NCBI GenBank assembly: GCA_017893485.1
Contig: JACEHZ010000207.1
Location: 1 to 64,000, forward strand
Reading direction: 5' to 3'
Length of the DNA stretch: 64,000 nucleotides
DNA from: Hemerocallis citrina
Taxonomy: Eukaryota; Streptophyta; Magnoliopsida; Asparagales; Asphodelaceae
This document shows, in pieces, positions 9,137 to 22,088 of the stretch. A program made the position numbers and the translations under genes. The first letter of the stretch is position 1. Each line of letters begins with the position of its first letter. The notes beneath the pieces were generated by a model. That model worked only from the letters and a program-made list of their open reading frames with translations, ran no database searches and was not told the origin of the DNA.

Positions 9137-12100
9137 ATGGAATCTCAGTCCCTTCCACATAATTCCGCCTCCACCGACTTCCCTGCTGCAACCGCCTCTC
9201 GTTCCTCCTCCAGATTCAAACAGCAGCAACACCATCTTTAGTCTGCCTCCGGCCTCCTACCTTCTCCCAACATCATTCCTTACCCTACCCCACCTCTACT
9301 TTTACCCCCGGTAGCACCGCCCTACTCCCTACCCCGATCCAGACACCAGCAGCATCTCCCTCCACATTGTGCTCTCAGTCACAACAGCGCTAGTCTTATT
9401 TCTCCTTGCAGTGCTTCTTCCCTCACATCCTCGGCCATGCCCGTCACTCTAGCCTTGCCATCTCTTGCTGATTGGGCTAATCTTCAGCAACGCTTCACTC
9501 AGCTGGAATTACAACTCATTGGTCAGTTTACTAATGTTGTCTCCTCTGCTCCTACACTTTCTGCCACTCCCGGTATGAATTCGTTCTGGATTTTAGATTC
9601 TGGTGCATCACATCATCTCACTAGTAATCAGACACTGTTCACCACCTGTACAGCACTTCCGTTTCACTCTCCATGTCTACACACAGCTGATGGATCACCA
9701 CTTCTTATTACACACTCAGAGACAATTAACTCTCCCACTCTCACATTATCATATGTTCTCTATGCTCCTCATTTATCAATAAACCTTATTTCTATTAGTA
9801 CGTTGTACGATAGTGGTTGTCGTTATTTTTGACTCTTCAGGTTGTTCTATTACTGATTCCTCTATCGGCGAGGGGTTTGGGTGTGCTAGTCGTTAAGGTC
9901 GTCTATATTATTTGATTTTCTTCGTGCACATCACTCTCCTTCTAGTTTTGCCGGTACTGTTTCCTCTGATGCTGATCTGTAGCACAGACGTTTATGTCAT
10001 ATTAGCGCATCACGACTCCAGACTATAGCTCATAGTGGTGCCATTGGTTCTCTCACTTTTAAACATTTATCTGATTGTCAGGGTTGTCATTTGACCAAAC
10101 ACATTGCCCTACCCTTTAGTCACAAAAGAACTTCTGAAACCACTCACCCTTTTCAACTTGTTCATTCTGATATATGGGGACCCTCTTCCATACCTTCGTG
10201 GAAAGGCTATCTCTATTATGTTGCCTTCATCGATGACTTCACTAGACATACATGGGTTTTTCTTATGCGCTAGTGATCTGAGATACCTGATATTTATCGG
10301 TTCTTTACAACTATGATTCACACTCAGTTCGGTGTGCACATTAAGAATTTTCGATCAGACAGTGCACGTGAGTACACTTCCACCACTATGAGATCGATCC
10401 TTCAGTCTCACTGCACCCTTTTTCGGCAATCATGCCCTCACACACATGAGCAGAATGGTGTAGCTGAATGCAAGCATCGTCATATCCTTGAGACGGCTCA
10501 CACTCTTTTACTCTCCTCTTCCGCTCCTTGTTCTTACTGGGCTGATGCTATCATGACCTCTTTTATTCTCATCAACATTACTCCCTCGTCTGCCCTAGTT
10601 GGTACGATGCCTTATGAGGCTCTTTATCATTCACCTCCCGACTACAGTATGCTCCGTACCTTTGGATGCACCTGTTACATCCTTCTCCCTCCTACTGAGC
10701 GCATTAAGCTCTCCGCTTGTGCTGCTAAGTGCGTTCACCTAGGTCTCAATCCTGAACACAAAGGTTATCGTTGTTTTGGTCCATCAACAGGTCGTGTCCG
10801 CATTTCTCGACATGTATTATTTATGGAAGACTCCCCTTACTACCTGACTCCCCCCGAGGATACTAGATTTCTCAATTCCCCAGTTGTTGCTAGCCCCCCA
10901 ACTTTATCTTCCTGCATTCCTTTTGGTCCCACTCCTCTGGCTCCATTCACATTTCCTGCAGTCCTTATACCTGTTGTTTCCCTACCAAAACACAACCTGC
11001 ATCTCCAAAGCAACCAGCACCCATCCCACCTACTTCCCCACCGACACATGCACCTACTCCACCGTCCTCACCCCCACACCCTGTCAGTGCACCACCTCTT
11101 CGCCAGTCTACCCGTTCCACTTCTGGTATTCCTCTGGCACATTATACACATGATGCCACTGGTCCTTCTAACCAGTTTGGTTTTGCCACCCTAGCTTCCT
11201 ACTCACCATAGTTTTATGCATATCTCATTGCTATACACTCTACACGTGAGCCCAGAACCTATCAAGACGCAATTCAATAACCTGAATGGAGGAAAGCTTG
11301 ATCAGACTGGCACTTGGGATGTTGTTCCTCTGCCAGAGGGCATTCAGCTTATTAGCTGTAAGTGGATCTTCAAGGTCAAATATCAACCTGATGGATTTAT
11401 TGAGCGGCACAAGGCTCGTCTAGTAGCCCGAGGATTTACTCAGGAGCATGGCATTGATTATGATGAGACTTTTGCTCCTGTTGCACAGATAATTACTGTT
11501 CGCACTCTTCTTGCTGTTGCAGCCATCCGCCAATAGCCGTTATACCAGATGGACGTGAAGAACGCTTTTCTTCATGGTACCTTATCTGAGGTTGTTTATA
11601 TGGATCCTCCTCCTGGCCTCCCTACTCCTCCTCGTCATGTTTGCCGGTTGCATCGGGCTATATATGGTTTGAAGCAAGCCCCTCGAGCCTGGTTTGAGTG
11701 TTTTCACCTTGTCATCACCAAGGCTAGTTTTAGTCAGAGTTCTCAGGACCACTCTATGTTTATGCAGTCATTACCACAGAGGAGGGTAATTCTACTACTC
11801 TATGTTGACGATATGATCATACTGGGGATGACTCAGCGGGTATTACATCCACCCAGAAATACCTTCATCAGCAGTTCCATATGAAAGACCTTGGCAGAAT
11901 ACGTTATTTTCTGGGCCTAGAGATTGCTCATGGATCTTAGGGGATACTCATCACTCAACAGAAATACACATCAGATATTATCTCTGCTGCATGCCTTTCT
12001 GACAGTCGATCAGCTGATACACCCTTAGAGCTTCATGTGAAGCTTCATCCCACTGATGGTGAGATCCTTCCTGATCCCACTAGATACAGACAGATTGTTG

Positions 12101-12747
12101 GACAGTTTGTATACTTATGCATGACCAGACCCGATATTGCTCACGCAGTCAGTGTTGTTAGTCAGTTTATTTCTGATCTTACATCAGTTCACTACGGTGC
12201 TCTTCTTCGGATTCTCAGATATCTTCGAGGCACTATTACTCGCTCATTATTCATGCCCGCTACATCCAAACTAGAGCTGAGTGCATATTCTGATTCAGAT
12301 TGGGTAGGTGATCCTACTATCAGATGGTCTACCACTGGTTTCTATCTATTTCTTGGTGATTCGCTAATCTCATGGTGAAGTAAGAAACAGGCAATTGTTG
12401 CATGTTCTTCGACTGAAGCTGAGTACAGAGCAATGACAGCTACTATTAGAGAGATTGTTCATGATCGTTGACTTTTATCAGATATAGGTGTCACTCTTTC
12501 AGGACCTACTCCTCTTCATTGTGATAACCGGAGTGCACTACACATTGCAAGCAGTCCGGTCTTTCATAAGCGAACGAAACATATAGAGATTGATTGTCAT
12601 TATGTTCATGAGCGCTTTGAAGTAGGGACCATTTCTCTTCATTCTATTACCTTATCACAGCAGATGGCAGACTTCTTCACCAAATCTCATACTATTCAAA
12701 GATTTCGATATTTAGTAGGCAAACTCACACTGTTTGACCCACCATGA
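9137..12747 (+). pseudogene. Copia gag-pol remnant
   Basis: Starts at ATG 9137 (MESQSLPHNS). Gag is shortened to a Ser/Pro-rich piece with no zinc knuckle. The protease motif WILDSGASHHLT spans about 9588-9623. GAG-pre-integrase begins near 9890 and its HHCC-like part (HRRLCHI...CQGCH) reaches 10093. The integrase core shows HSDIWGPS (~10163), FRSDSAREY (~10348) and NGVAECKHRH (~10453), with the retroviral-type D-D-E positions visible. RT shows MDVKNAFLHG (11549) and YVDDMIIL (~11800). RNase H ends STEAEYRAM (~12410) to QMADFFTK. Stops interrupt it at 9830, 10272, 11209, 11534, 11938, 12376 and 12469, plus frameshifts. No active protein is expected. Confidence 0.9.
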
Positions 12748-12748
12748 G

Positions 12749-12760
12749 TTTGAGAGGGAA
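12749..12760 (+). other. Polypurine tract of Copia element
   Basis: TTTGAGAGGGAA immediately precedes the 3' LTR, the place where plus-strand cDNA synthesis is primed. Confidence 0.8.
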
Positions 12761-12894
12761 TGTTAGATATTACAGTCCCATATTGGGTATTAGGCTAATT
12801 TTGTATTTGGTTCACTCCGATATATATGAGATATTGTACTCAGTTATTTCTCAATTCAATATTTAATATTGTTTTCATCTCTCTGATTTATCTT
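12761..12894 (+). repeat. Copia 3' LTR
   Basis: 134 bp starting TGTTAGATATTACAGTCCCA. Equal in length to the 5' LTR, with about eight substitutions, mostly transitions. It is followed by the TAGAA target duplication. Confidence 0.9.
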
Positions 12895-12899
12895 TAGAA

Positions 12900-13343
12900 G
12901 AAGTAGTTATACAGAAACTGATCCACCGAGCTTTCACATGAGGAAATTGCATGGGTTGATGATCCATGCATTGTATCAAATGAAAGTGGGCTAGGTTGAT
13001 GGAGGTAGAGGAGCTGGAATTAAGGTTTTAATTGGCATCAGTTCGGAGTTGAAGAGGGAAGTGAGGTGGGTCAATGATGATGATGGAGGTGGGTTATGGT
13101 ATTGGCAATGAGATGGTGGTGATGGGGTGTTTGATCGGTGAAGTAATGAGATAGAGATAGAGAATGTGATGATGGGGGTTCATAACTACTACCAGATAAC
13201 TTTTACATACTATACTATTAACATTCCTCTTGGAAAACACCGATGTGTTTGATATGCGGTTTAGAAAGAAGAATACCTTTATTTTCCTCTTCGTTCCTTT
13301 GTTTGACAAACGTAAGTATATTTTCGGAAGTATACTCTATTCC
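12900..13343. other. Intergenic, purine-rich GATG repeats
   Basis: G- and A-rich sequence with degenerate GATGGTGG repeats around 13075-13180. No gene is seen. Confidence 0.5.
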
Positions 13344-13346
13344 TTA

Positions 13347-13976
13347 AAGCATCCACAACGGTTTGCTAAAAAATATGGCAAAATGGCAAATGGGAAATAA
13401 CAATTTGACAATTTCTTGCAACAGTTCTTTGCTATAATTTTGCCAATTTTTTTTATAGCAGACGGGACAACTCACTTCCATTTTTTTTATTTTTAAAATC
13501 TTAATTCTACATTAGATTAAGTTAGTTAGTAATTCGTAGTAGATTTTGAGTATTAAATTACTAAGTAGGTAATGAATTAAAGGGGGAAATCCGCCCTGGA
13601 TTCAAGGACGGGACATGTTGTCCCGTCCAATCATTTTTTTGCTTAAGACGAGACAACATGTATCGTCTTTGATTTTTTCGATTTTTTTTTGGAAAGGTAC
13701 AACATGTATCGTCCGATCATTAAAAAAATAAAAATAAAAATAAAAAATCTTTGGAAGAAGCAACTTGTTTCGTCTTATTCCAATTTTTTATAAAAAATAT
13801 GGGACGAAACAACATTTTTCGTTTCCTACAATTTGAGAATTTTCATTTTGTTTCTCAAATTTGAGAAGCGACAGTAGCGATTTTTCCAAAATATGGAAAA
13901 ATAGCAAACCGTTGCAGACGCTTATTTCTCAAAAATTGGCAAATTGGCATTTTTTAGCAAACCGCTGTGGATGCTC
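13347..13976. mobile_element. 630-bp PIF/Harbinger-like (Tourist-type) element
   Basis: Left end AAGCATCCACAACGGTTTGC and the reverse complement of the right end GAGCATCCACAGCGGTTTGC form a TIR that continues as CTAAAAAAT. A 3-bp TTA duplication flanks it (13344-13346 and 13977-13979), the hallmark of PIF/Harbinger. There is no transposase inside. The interior has related short blocks with ACGRGACAACATG (about 13610-13810). Confidence 0.8.
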
Positions 13977-13979
13977 TTA

Positions 13980-14609
13980 GGGAATAAAATTTCTCAATTT
14001 TATTCCTCTCAAACCATATGAGATTTCTTTATTCCCAAAGAATTAAATTACAAAAGACTATTTTTTCCTTACTACTTATGTCTATCTCTACTACTACGAC
14101 CATTACCAACCCCGTCCCTACCACCGCCGTGCCGCCACCACCACTATACTGTCTCTATTGCCACTGTCGTCGTCGCCATCAACATTGTTGTCGTCGTCGT
14201 TGTTGCTACCACCACATCCATAACTCCCCACCTTTCCCCTTATCATATTCTCTCACTTTGTTTGCACACTATTAGTAAGGTATTTTTGTAAAATTATTAT
14301 ACGAGATTGAAGAACTCCCACAAATATAATGTGCTATACCAACCACAATAATGCAATATTTATAAAAATACTCATTCTCCTCATCGTATTTCTATGAATA
14401 CTTCATTCTAGGAATACTTCAATTTGTGTACCAAGTTGTTAGTGGGAAATTTTTTCAAAAACACAATATGATTTTAAAATCACTGTGCTTCCAAATACAA
14501 ATCACAGTATTTTCAAAATTCATGTGGCTCTTGTTGTGACATTCAAATGCACACCTACTGTAATTTTGGAGCCACTTAAATTGAATTTCACATACTTGTT
14601 ATTATTATT
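13980..14609. other. Intergenic with triplet-rich low complexity
   Basis: A (CCA/CGT)-rich segment at about 14090-14225 gives a Thr/Pro and Cys/His-biased translation without family character. The rest is AT-rich, with no gene recognised. Confidence 0.5.
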
Positions 14610-14993
14610 AGAGAAAAGTAAGTTTCATATTTGTATGAGAAATTTTTCGCATACAAAGTGAGGTATCAAAACAAAAATACTTATATTATAGGTTTGTTAA
14701 AGAATATCTTGGTTCATCTTGTTGTTAAGATTCTCTACTGCAACTTACAAATGAGTCATTTGATCAAATCTATGATTTAAAAGAATTCTTGTTATGACAT
14801 CTCACTTTGTATGAGAAAACTCTTAGATTATGGGCTTGTTAAAGAACATCTTGGTCCATCTTGGTTGTTAAAATTCTCTTATGCAATTTGTAAATGAGTC
14901 ATTTGATCAAACCTATGATTTAAGAGTTCTTCTTTTGATACATCACTTTGTATGAGACAAAATTTTTCATACAAATATGAAGCTCATTTTCCT

Positions 14994-14997
<4 letters not shown>
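14610..14997. mobile_element. Foldback/MITE-like element with internal tandem duplication
   Basis: The two ends are inverted copies over about 50 bp: AGTTTCATATTTGTATGAGA on the left and GCTTCATATTTGTATGAAAA read inward from the right, both followed by CATACAAAGTGAnGTATCAAAA. Between them a block of about 140 bp (CTTGTTAAAGAAnATCTTGG...CAAATGAGTCATTTGATCAA) occurs twice, near 14692 and 14832. A (TTC)n tract follows the right end. Target duplication is not clear. Confidence 0.65.
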
Positions 14998-15024
<27 letters not shown>

Positions 15025-16534
15025 TTATAAAAGTCGATAGAGAAATAATAATGAGAGTAAATTATATTATTTAGGGAAAATTATTTTCGGAACCAAAATT
15101 AGACCCTCATTTATTTTTAAACACAAAGAGTTCCATAAATGCTAAAAGCCCTATTCAAAAGAGTAACTATTTTTAGGCCTAATTCTTCCATTTAATATGA
15201 GTACTTCAATAATTTATACTCTCTTTTGATTAGCCAAAAAAAATAATATACTCTGGTTTTATATATTTCCAAATTATTCTTGTCTCAAAAGCCATAGAAA
15301 TTATTTTGGGTTAGAGAATATGCAATCTTCTAAGGTTTGCTTGAGTTGAAAATAAACACATTAGAGAGAGAAATAATTCTTTAAGGTGAGAATCTAGGTT
15401 CTCTTTTGACAGAAAAGTGATGGGGTTCGTAGTGGATTCAATGGCCTCAGTGTATCAGGGAAAAAAAATATGGATGACTAGGGTTAGAGGTGAAAAAGAA
15501 ACTTTTGCCGAAAGTTCGGAGTTGGGAAATGAGGATTTTTTTTCTTTGAGTAACAAGATTTGGAGATTGATTTAAAGGGTTGAGTTTAATTTTTGTATGT
15601 TTTCAAAATTGGGATTAGTCTTTTATGATTTAAAAACACGATGGAGAGATAGAGAGAAACAAGTCATTTTAATTGATTAATAACTTGATACATTCTGAAA
15701 GATGGGAAAATGAAGAGATGACAATCATGGATCTTTTCCATAGCCTCCAAAATCAAATTTTCTTTAACTCAATCTTTGAAACACATTTGTCATATTTGTT
15801 TATCAAGCTTTTTTTTCGGAAGACAATATTAAAATGGAAAATACGTTAAAAATCATAAATAAAACTCTAAATAATAAGATAGAAAATTAGAATTGGGTTT
15901 AAAAAATAAAAAAATAAATAAAAATGGCGCATTGGGTTTATTGATATCTCAAAAAGTTCTTGGATTTAAAAATATCAAGTTTAGACTTTGGGTCTTAAAA
16001 TCATTTTTTCTTAAATTTATTTTCTTAGACCACATGTCCCAAGCCAAGATAAAGAAGGATCATGTTAGAAAGCTGACATATACAATATGATTATAATGCT
16101 TTAGTGGTAAAATCAGTATAAATAGCTTATTAGCCTGGGCCTCTAGGGTTGTCAGGGTTCTTGTAATTTTTTCCTAGTTCTCAGGTTTGTTTTAATATTT
16201 CTCATTAGTAGTCCTGCTCCACAGCCACACTCAATTTACTAAATCAACAGAAACCTCTTATTGATTTCCCCAAAAAGGATAAATTTCAATAAACCCTACG
16301 CATGTTTGGCCAATATGTAGGTATGTAGGTCAGGTTTCCCCATTTATGTTTTCTCACTTTCTCCTGCTATTTGATGAAAGTTGTTGCGGTTTGCCCTATC
16401 CTGTTAAGAATGAGCACTTTGTCCTTACATGCTAAGCAATAATCATCTTCCCTATCTTATCTCTTTTTTTTAACTGGCAAAATGTAGGATGGTCCTACCT
16501 CACAAATATATATATATATATATATATATACACA
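14998..16534. other. AT-rich intergenic DNA
   Basis: (CTT)n at 14995-15022 and a (TA)n run at 16507-16530 next to a Helitron end. A TATAAATAG box near 16117 is followed by CT-rich leader-like sequence and could be the relic of an LTR or promoter, but no linked coding region is visible. Confidence 0.4.
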
Positions 16535-17339
16535 CTAGGTTTGCCCGTGGACACGTGCCTACGGCACGTTTCCATGAACGATGCAGCATATAAAAAGGTC
16601 TGTAAAAAGTTAAATATATGCACGTCTTCGTGGAGAATGATTTATATAGATGTGTATTTGGCTGAGACATTGATGTATTCTGAATTAAGTTGTTTGTTGG
16701 TTTATACCTTGCAAGATCATTTGTCAGGAGCTCGGGATTGAAAAAGAGTACTGTGAATCTACAACAATGGATCTAAATCAGTTGTTATGTGTAACTTAAA
16801 CATAAGAGATTTCAAACTACATGAGTAGCAATTCAGTTGGTAATGCAGTTATCGTCTCAAACTGCATGAGTTAATTCCTCGTTGTCATATTTTCATGTAG
16901 TTAATCATGTATGATTTTAAAAGAGGTTAAAAATAAGAGAGAGAAAGAGAGAGAGAGAGGTTGTTGTGATGTACATGTGAAGACCTTTTGTTAAATGTGA
17001 TCAGGTACAATTACATCTCTATATTAATATATTTAGTATCCAGATACTGGAGAGCCTACTGCAAATTTGATCTGAAACATGCTTGTTAGCTCCAATTTTG
17101 ATATATCTCAGTGTATAAGATATTTGACATGTATTTTTTTAAAAAAAATTATAACTTACATCAAAACACATAAGCCAAACTATCAGACATTTCAAACATT
17201 TAGAGAACATGAAGATTACAGATGGATTGACGACTCAACCCGCCAAAAATCACGATCAAGGATGAAAAATCATTATAATGAAAAAGGAATCAATCAAATC
17301 AAAATCAATGGTCATTTCCATTGTAGAATACTAACATAA

Positions 17340-17826
17340 ATTTTAGTAAAAATTTCGACAAAATCTCCCTTAAAATATTAGCTCTTTTACAGCAATTCAT
17401 TACGGAATTCTGCTAATAATTAAAAATATAACATCACAGACAGTTAATATCAATCCACCCATGTCAATCCAAGCAACATCACACAGCTATTATATATATA
17501 AGGTTCTGGGGAAAAAATCTTGATATGATGCAAGATACAAAATAAAAAACCAAGATTTCGTTTGAAAACATAATGAATTTGTAGGAATTTTGGTAAAAAT
17601 TTCGATAGAATCTTTCCTAAAATATTAGTCCTTTTATAGCAATTCCTTACAGAATTCTGCTAACAATTTAAAATATAACATCACTGGCAGTTAATATCTA
17701 TCCTTCCCAAGCCAATCCATGCAACATCACACAGGCATCATATATATAAGGCCCTGGGGGAAAAAATCTTCATATGATGCAAGATACAAAATAAAAACCA
17801 AGAATTCGTTTGAAAACGTAATGAAT
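17340..17826. repeat. ~243-bp tandem duplication
   Basis: The block beginning GTAAAAATTTCGAnA (17346) and ending ...TTTGAAAACnTAATGAATTT is present twice in direct order with about 10% differences. Shared landmarks include GGAATTCTGCTAA / AGAATTCTGCTAA and GATGCAAGATACAAAATAAA (17527 and 17777). No coding function is visible. Confidence 0.85.
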
Positions 17827-19414
17827 TTTTAGAAAAACCTTGAAAAAACCTTTGAAAAACAACACACAGAACCCAATACTTCACAACTTTGCAGGTATGG
17901 GTTTTAACATCACTATATTATATCATCATCTTATATAGATACTTACATCATCTCCCAAAATCCTAAATATTACACAGATTTACATAATCCCTTACTCTAC
18001 ATAACTTATGGAAACAAAATATACAACTAATACATCATCCACGAATCCTACTACACAAAAAAAAAATTACACAATTGTTACAATAGGGACCAAACACAAA
18101 GCTTCGAGTCTTCAATATGGGACGAAACAGTGAGCCTACACAAACAGTAAGAGTTTTCAAAAATCAATCAAAACCAATGATAATTAAAGAAACAAATAGT
18201 AAAAGTATATAGATTTATGCTTATTTCTCATTACCTGGAAAGAAAGCAACTATATGAGATTCTAATAAGAACTCATCTCGCAAATGAGATACTAATAAGA
18301 ACTCAACTCGCAAATCCTTTAATTCAAATCACACATACACAGTGTCGTGACTTTGATTTTCTAATTACGATGCAAAGAGAAAATAGTTAATATAAAGCAA
18401 TCTCAGGTTAACAACTTCCAAGAGTATAGTTAATACACTATTGTTTGGCTTGCACACAATGCAGATCATAGGTATTTCATAATGACAGTTGATTGAGGAC
18501 TTGCTAACAGTTCTATGCAAGCATGCAACTTTTTTACACTGAACGAACTCCAAATATATGCAACATAGCAAATTAACATCAATGCTGAGCAACATTTACA
18601 ACTATGTACTCTTGACACAACTGAGTAGAAATTGCAAGTCCCCAAGCCTATTCTAAATTATTGGATATGAACTGTTGACACAATCATATATACACAAAAA
18701 GATAAATTCTCTCCCTACAACCTAAACACACTTGTGCTAGGCTTGTCCTTGAAATTTGAACCTCTATACAACCACATAATTTTTTTAGAACCGCGAAACA
18801 AATATATTTGATTGTATATAATTGATCTCCAGATTCTAAAATTTCTATTGCTATGATTGATACTATTTGTATAAAACATTTTTATTCTCAAGATCAATAA
18901 GCAATTCGAAAATTGGATTTGATCATCCTATTGCTCTCATAGTCTTTTAAGTTGGTAGATTTAATAAGAGTACTAAATAAATCTTTCATTAAAGATACAT
19001 TCATTTCTTCACAACAAAAATGGATATATTCATAATCCCAAAATGGATATATTCAAATGGATATAGTAAATGTATTTTGAAAAGATATTCTAGATTTTCT
19101 ACTCAAATCTTTTTTCACAACATTTCCTTATTTTTGGAGTCCCATTTATTATCCTCTTGGAGAATCCAAATGGACCCCTCAAAGGCACATTGATTTGGCT
19201 AAAATATTTCCTACTCTATAAATAGTTAAATATTTCATTAATCTTTTGTTCTCATAAGAAGAACTTTCACTATCTTGAGAAAACATACAACTTTCTTTTA
19301 ACCTTAAAAGGCAATTTCTAGAGTATTCATTTTGATCTTTTATTTCTTTTGTGAGCAGTGATTGTCTCATTCTAGACATCGAAAATAATTTTGTACTTGA
19401 AATTGATCTCTTAA
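17827..19414. other. Unidentified DNA inside candidate Helitron
   Basis: AT-rich with no recognised gene on either strand. A 30-bp unit (GAGATnCTAATAAGAACTCA) is repeated twice at 18247-18306. Confidence 0.4.
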
Positions 19415-20680
19415 GGCGAAGAGATTGGACTGTAAGAGGGTTCGCTTCGACCCAATTAAACAGAAGTGGTTTTAGTTAGGGGTGGGCATCGGTCGGTATT
19501 AGACCTAATATGGACCATCCACCATCGATCCAAAGAAGATCGGTTTTTTAATTTTCTCATCCATAACCAATCCGAATCTTAATTGGATTGGTTTCCATCC
19601 AAGCCGATTAAGCTCGGTTTGGATTGGATTGGATGGTCAGTTTGGCGTGTTACTTTTCACCTTCTACATTATTCATAATTTTTTTGAAATTTAAAAGATC
19701 AACTTCAATCAAACTTAAGAAATAACCTGCTATTTAAAATGAAGATTCATAAAACCACAAGTTGTTAATGAATTTTGCACTAATTGTTTGAGATGATGAC
19801 GTTTAATTGAGTGAGATAAATTGCTTTTTCACTTGCATACTTCTGTAATCTTAGTTTATTATCATAAAAGAACATCAATAACCATAGCTAATTGAATTTC
19901 AGGCACAATAAAAATATATTTAGAAAACAATTTCTGCTTGATTTGATTAAAGTAACTACTAAATGTTACATCAACTTCATGATTCTATTAAGCTCGGCTA
20001 CACTGTAAATCAAGCATTTCTCAACAACATAACACACATGATTATGGAGAATAAAAACATAAGTAGAACAACTGCTCGATTTGTATTAAAGAAATTAAAG
20101 AAGATTGTTTGTATCCTAATAAAATGAGAAATGACTATTTGTATATTCAAAAAATTAAAGGAGAACTAAATTTTTTATGGACTTATGTATAGAGGTATGG
20201 TTGGTTCGGTTTCATCGGTTATTTGAAAGCCCCATCCAACAACCGAACCGGTCCAGTTGGTTATTGAAGATCAAGAACCGGGCCAACCCAAACCCCCAAT
20301 TGGTTCGGTTAAAAACCGGTCGGTTCGGGTTGGATTGGTTCGGATTGGTCGGTTCGGATAATAGTTGTCCACCCCTAGTTTTAGTGGATTGCGAAATCCT
20401 AAGGCAGATTGCCCTTAGGTCGTGGATGTAGGCAAGTCATGGATGAAGGCCAGCTCTTTACTGAGAAGGGGGGTTCTCTTTTTTGGAAACCTCAGCATTG
20501 GAAGCCTTAAATATTGAGAACGCTTTCCAGATGATTTTGACCGAGATTTATCACATAATAAATAAGAAGGCGCTCGCTGCGATGGAGGTAGCGAGCATGG
20601 CAGGGCCACTAGTTCAAGGGACAACAATCAATGCAGCTGATTCTGCTTCTGGTTCAAGTAAAGGTTGTTGTTCTACTTGA
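19415..20680 (+). pseudogene. Rab GTPase (RabA/Rab11-like) C-terminal fragment, split by hAT element
   Basis: The 3' part reads [20 protein letters not shown]...[16 protein letters not shown] and ends SSKGCCST, the twin-cysteine prenylation tail of plant RabA (Rab11-type) GTPases of trans-Golgi/endosome traffic. Upstream, VVLV (just before 20385) and [12 protein letters not shown] (20440-20472) fit the stretch before SAL, but one base is missing in the T run near 20480. The G1-G3 nucleotide-binding motifs are absent. The hAT element at 19477-20377 interrupts the frame right at the VVLV segment, with weak homology continuing to its left. It is a decayed partial copy, plus strand, opposite to the surrounding captured fragments. 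Confidence 0.75.
19477..20377. mobile_element. 901-bp non-autonomous hAT element
   Basis: Ends TAGGGGTGGGC at left and GTCCACCCCTA at right form the short hAT-type TIR, flanked by a perfect 8-bp duplication GTTTTAGT (19469-19476 and 20378-20385). The subterminal zones are full of short CGGTT/CGGTTCGG repeats, typical of hAT transposase binding regions. No transposase is present. It is inserted in the Rab fragment. Confidence 0.93.
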
Positions 20681-20699
20681 TGTGGTTTGGTTTAGAGAG

Positions 20700-22088
20700 G
20701 AGCACAGAGTTAAGTAGGGAACCTTGGTCCTTGGGGTGAAGACTTTGTAGTTTTTCTCACCATGGCATGTTTCTACTTTAAATAGTTCTTAAAATTTGAC
20801 AGGTATGATAGAATTCTAAATCTAGGTCTTATCTTGCTGCATCAACATAAAACCTGGTTACGATGGTGGTTTTTTTTGTTCCATTATCAGTTAGCAGCTA
20901 TTTTCTTAAGATCCTTTTAGAATGCAGCTGCTGACAATGTTTTAAGTGCGCCAAATGCGAAAAGCGTTTCTGGACAGAACAGGTGCAGTTAGACTGAAAT
21001 TGCAGATGGTAGCTACTCCTTCAAAAATGCTGCATTTTTTGGGTAAATAGACTGGGGGAAATTTGTAGTAACTGAGTTTTATAGCGATGTGGCAAAATAT
21101 GAAGTAGATTGAGAATTCTTTTCATCTTGATGTATTTTGAGAAATATTTTTAATATGGGCATGAGATGGGGAGAAAAAATGCCATTTTTGTACATTATCA
21201 CAAATATTGGTACCGGTTTTGGCATTATCGCAAATATTTGATATATTAACTCAGTGTATCAGAATCAATCCATTTTTGTTAAGTTTATAATGATGTTTGA
21301 TAATATTTGCATTTTCCTTTTTCTATTTCATTTAAGGAACATATATTTGTTACTCTGTTTTGTATTATAAAAGATATGTATTATAAATTGTACTTAAAAA
21401 TAGACACTTCTAAATGTTACAAAGATATTCGTAAAACAGTAACTATGACTGGGGAAAAAAGAATATTCCATAAACTAACAAAGAACCTGTTTTAAGTATC
21501 AAGAAATATGTCCCTTGATCAAAGGTTATTCCATCATTTTAGTACACATTGCTCAGTAATGGAGATAAATTAGTGGGGACTAACACTCTTCAAGTACACA
21601 AAGATAAATTAGAAGGGTCTGAAGCATGGTTAAAAAAACTCAATTTCAGAATGGTATCAGCCTGTCCTTAATCAAAAGTATCGATGGCCAATATCTCAAT
21701 CTGAAATTGTGGTATATCTTGGTATAAGCATACCACAAACTTTGGTAAGTTTTTGTATCTATGATTGCATTGAGATAATGTTTTAGCATAATATTCTCAC
21801 TCTTCATATTTTCTCTTGAAATGCATAATGGACATGGCCTCTAGATATATATATTTACCTTCCTATCCATATCAAATAGTACCTTTCAGAACTAAAAGCA
21901 GTTTCTATCAAAGCCTATAAAATATATTTAAGAGGTTATCGATGATAATGACTTTAGATTGCGATGCTTGTCTTAATATTGTTGTATATATAAGGTCTAA
22001 AAGGACTGTACGAATGTAGTACATAGCGGTATATTCGTGTAGTAAGTACATTAATAAGCTCAATTTATAGCTGAAAGGAAACAATTAC
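20700..22088. other. Non-coding region between Rab and TGA fragments
   Basis: The first ~200 bp after the Rab stop codon could be its former 3' UTR. The remainder is AT-rich, with no recognised gene. Confidence 0.4.

Larger units (their letters stand above)
8889..12894 (+). mobile_element. Ty1/Copia LTR retrotransposon, complete ends, defective
   Basis: Two 134-bp LTRs, a tRNA-iMet primer binding site, a polypurine tract and protease-integrase-RT-RNase H order define a Copia element. The 5-bp target duplication TAGAA lies at 8884-8888 and 12895-12899. The LTRs differ at about eight positions, so the insertion is not recent. Short LTRs starting TGTTRGATATT recall the Ale/Retrofit lineage (inference). 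The gag region is far too short and lacks a CCHC knuckle, and pol has many stops, so it is non-autonomous and dead. Confidence 0.93.
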
